NCBI GenBank assembly: GCA_964635995.1
Contig: CAZWRA010000018.1
Coordinates: 1-25,313, forward strand
Source of the DNA: JAGQLF01 sp964635995
GTDB lineage: Bacteria; Patescibacteriota; Dojkabacteria; J137
Reading direction: 5' to 3'
DNA length: 25,313 nt
The first letter of the stretch is position 1. Each line of letters begins with the position of its first letter. The notes beneath the pieces were generated by a model that was not told where the DNA came from, ran no database searches, and saw only the letters and a list, made by a program, of their open reading frames with translations. This document shows positions 24,501-25,313 of this stretch, one piece after another. The position numbers and the translations under genes are program-made.

Positions 24501-25200
24501 TCCATTTGCAAAGAGTAATCCTCCTGTTATAACTGTACTTCCATCTAAATACCCTAATTCTGTACTGGTTACTGGTGATACTGTTAAAACTCCTGAATTA
24601 TCGCTAATTAATGTCCTATCAGGAGTTAAACCATCTACTATACTTGTTCCTGAAGATCTTTCAGCATAGAATGCGCTTGGAACTTGACTCACTATCTTTC
24701 TAGTGAATACTTCGGTGTAGTTAGCATCACCAACAGGGGAAAAGCTAATTTCAAAATATATACTTGGGTCGCTAAAATCTACTCCTCCATTACTAACACA
24801 TCCACCTGTAGTCCAGTCACTTCCTCTTGAGTTACATACACTATTAATACTTAGATTAAATATTCCATTGTAATCTCCAATCTCAATGTTCGAATGCTCC
24901 TCTTCAAAGAGTAGAGTACCAACTGTCGCAGCATCGTACACTCTTACTCTAAAGTCACAGGTATCAGCCCCTTCTGCTACGCATGCCGGACTCCCTGCAA
25001 CTAAATTCGTCCCATCGTCTTTATTTAATATTTTTCCTTGGAAGTTAATTGTATTGCTTGCTGCTCTTACTTGTATTGGCATTAACGCTAAAAAAGTAGT
25101 GAATAAGAAAATAAAGCCAACAAAAAAAAGACAGCCGTCTAGGATGACTAAAACTAGCACCAAAATTGTGGTGCCTAAAATTAATATATTTGGTACTCAT
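21569..25200 (-). CDS. Giant tail-fibre-like adhesin with S74 intramolecular chaperone (frame broken)
   Basis: About 1,210 residues after rejoining. The ATG at 25198-25200 gives a basic N-region (MSTKYINFRHHNF...RRLSFF). An A8 run on the plus strand (25122-25129) shifts the frame; one base fewer joins it to the hydrophobic signal core and the VRAAS cleavage site. The mature part has an N-terminal beta domain (NTINFQGKILNKDDGTNLVA) and long repetitive S/T/N/G-rich fibre sequence with WDNVNKKLAIGTNTPT and DLWWNGTNLFFYNGTTNIDL blocks. The C-terminal Peptidase_S74 chaperone SSIRYKENVQDL...YDWIETGKADLGFIAEE has the Ser and Lys of autocleavage. A further beta domain of about 90 residues ends in WHAFE. 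Other defects: stops at 23637-23639 and 23625-23627, and an extra G at 22241-22245. It probably trimerises at the cell surface for host attachment (inference). Confidence 0.8.
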
Positions 25201-25223
25201 AGATTATTTTTTACCTTAATATC

Positions 25224-25252
25224 AGTATATGTTTTTTATAGTTTGTTGACAA
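25224..25252 (-). promoter_or_regulatory. Promoter of the adhesin operon
   Basis: Minus strand: -35 TTGTCA (25247-25252), 17-nt spacer, -10 TATACT (25224-25229). The leader before the ATG at 25200 is only about 17 nt. The promoter supports the 25200 start over the TTG at 25163. Confidence 0.6.
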
Positions 25253-25313
25253 TAAAAGAGTGTAAACTAAAGGAAGATAATCCCCACTTTTGCGGTCGAA
25301 ATTGCTTGCAATG

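Noticed and set aside
1..25313. Alternative genetic code with UGA as glycine or tryptophan
   Set aside because: recJ and valS (over 1,300 codons together) have no internal TGA, and TGA ends the 707-1390 and 6999-7646 genes, the latter directly before a terminator. Only isolated TGAs occur, within genes that carry other defects.
1..25313. CRISPR array, tRNA, rRNA or prophage
   Set aside because: No regularly spaced direct repeats, no tRNA-like cloverleaf or CCA-ended element and no rRNA signature were seen. The S74 protein is in a cellular operon with a signal peptide, without phage genes around it.

Overview
This window looks like a piece of a Candidate Phyla Radiation (Patescibacteria) genome. 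The chromosome is AT-rich and densely packed, Shine-Dalgarno signals are weak or absent, and three tail-to-tail gene pairs overlap at their 3' ends. The protein set also fits: a TraG/VirD4-like ATPase with an N-terminal membrane anchor, a very large S74-type adhesin, a 23S-IVS-type four-helix-bundle protein, a GIY-YIG mini-nuclease, SufU, a YvcK/CofD protein, and a ValRS lacking the usual C-terminal coiled coil. The phylum within CPR cannot be fixed from the sequence. UGA works as a stop here (for example at 7644-7646, just before a terminator), so the Gracilibacteria/Absconditabacteria code does not apply.

Layout. 1-1.4 kb: a TrmB-type regulator running off the left edge and a YugP-type membrane zinc peptidase (minus strand). 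1.5-3.9 kb: a membrane-anchored secreted protein, then a compositionally foreign secreted-protein cassette bounded by 14-bp inverted repeats, a GIY-YIG gene and several palindromic repeats. 3.9-9 kb: housekeeping genes recJ, HU, def, a ribulose-phosphate-epimerase-like barrel with an altered active site, and a LOG phosphoribohydrolase fused to a methyltransferase. 9-12.6 kb: a minus-strand pair, a helical protein of unknown function downstream of the TraG/VirD4-like ATPase. 12.7-16.4 kb: a membrane protein, a structured leader RNA that resembles a valine T-box, a four-helix-bundle gene and valS. 16.5-20.6 kb: a YvcK/CofD protein, a zinc-ribbon protein, a mannose-1-phosphate guanylyltransferase (minus) and an MFS-like transporter. 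20.5-25.3 kb: a minus-strand operon of a roughly 1,200-residue S74-chaperone adhesin, a small membrane protein and SufU.

Many genes from 9 kb rightward are split by frame breaks, mostly in or next to homopolymer runs, and the pieces rejoin into full-length family members. I annotate them as single genes. Indel errors in the assembly are the simplest explanation, although real decay cannot be excluded.

The observations I would look at first are the T-box-like RNA upstream of valS with a four-helix-bundle gene between them, the LOG-methyltransferase fusion, and the foreign cassette with inverted-repeat ends. Promoters whose -10 box lies only 5-8 nt before the start codon, implying leaderless mRNAs, recur across the window.
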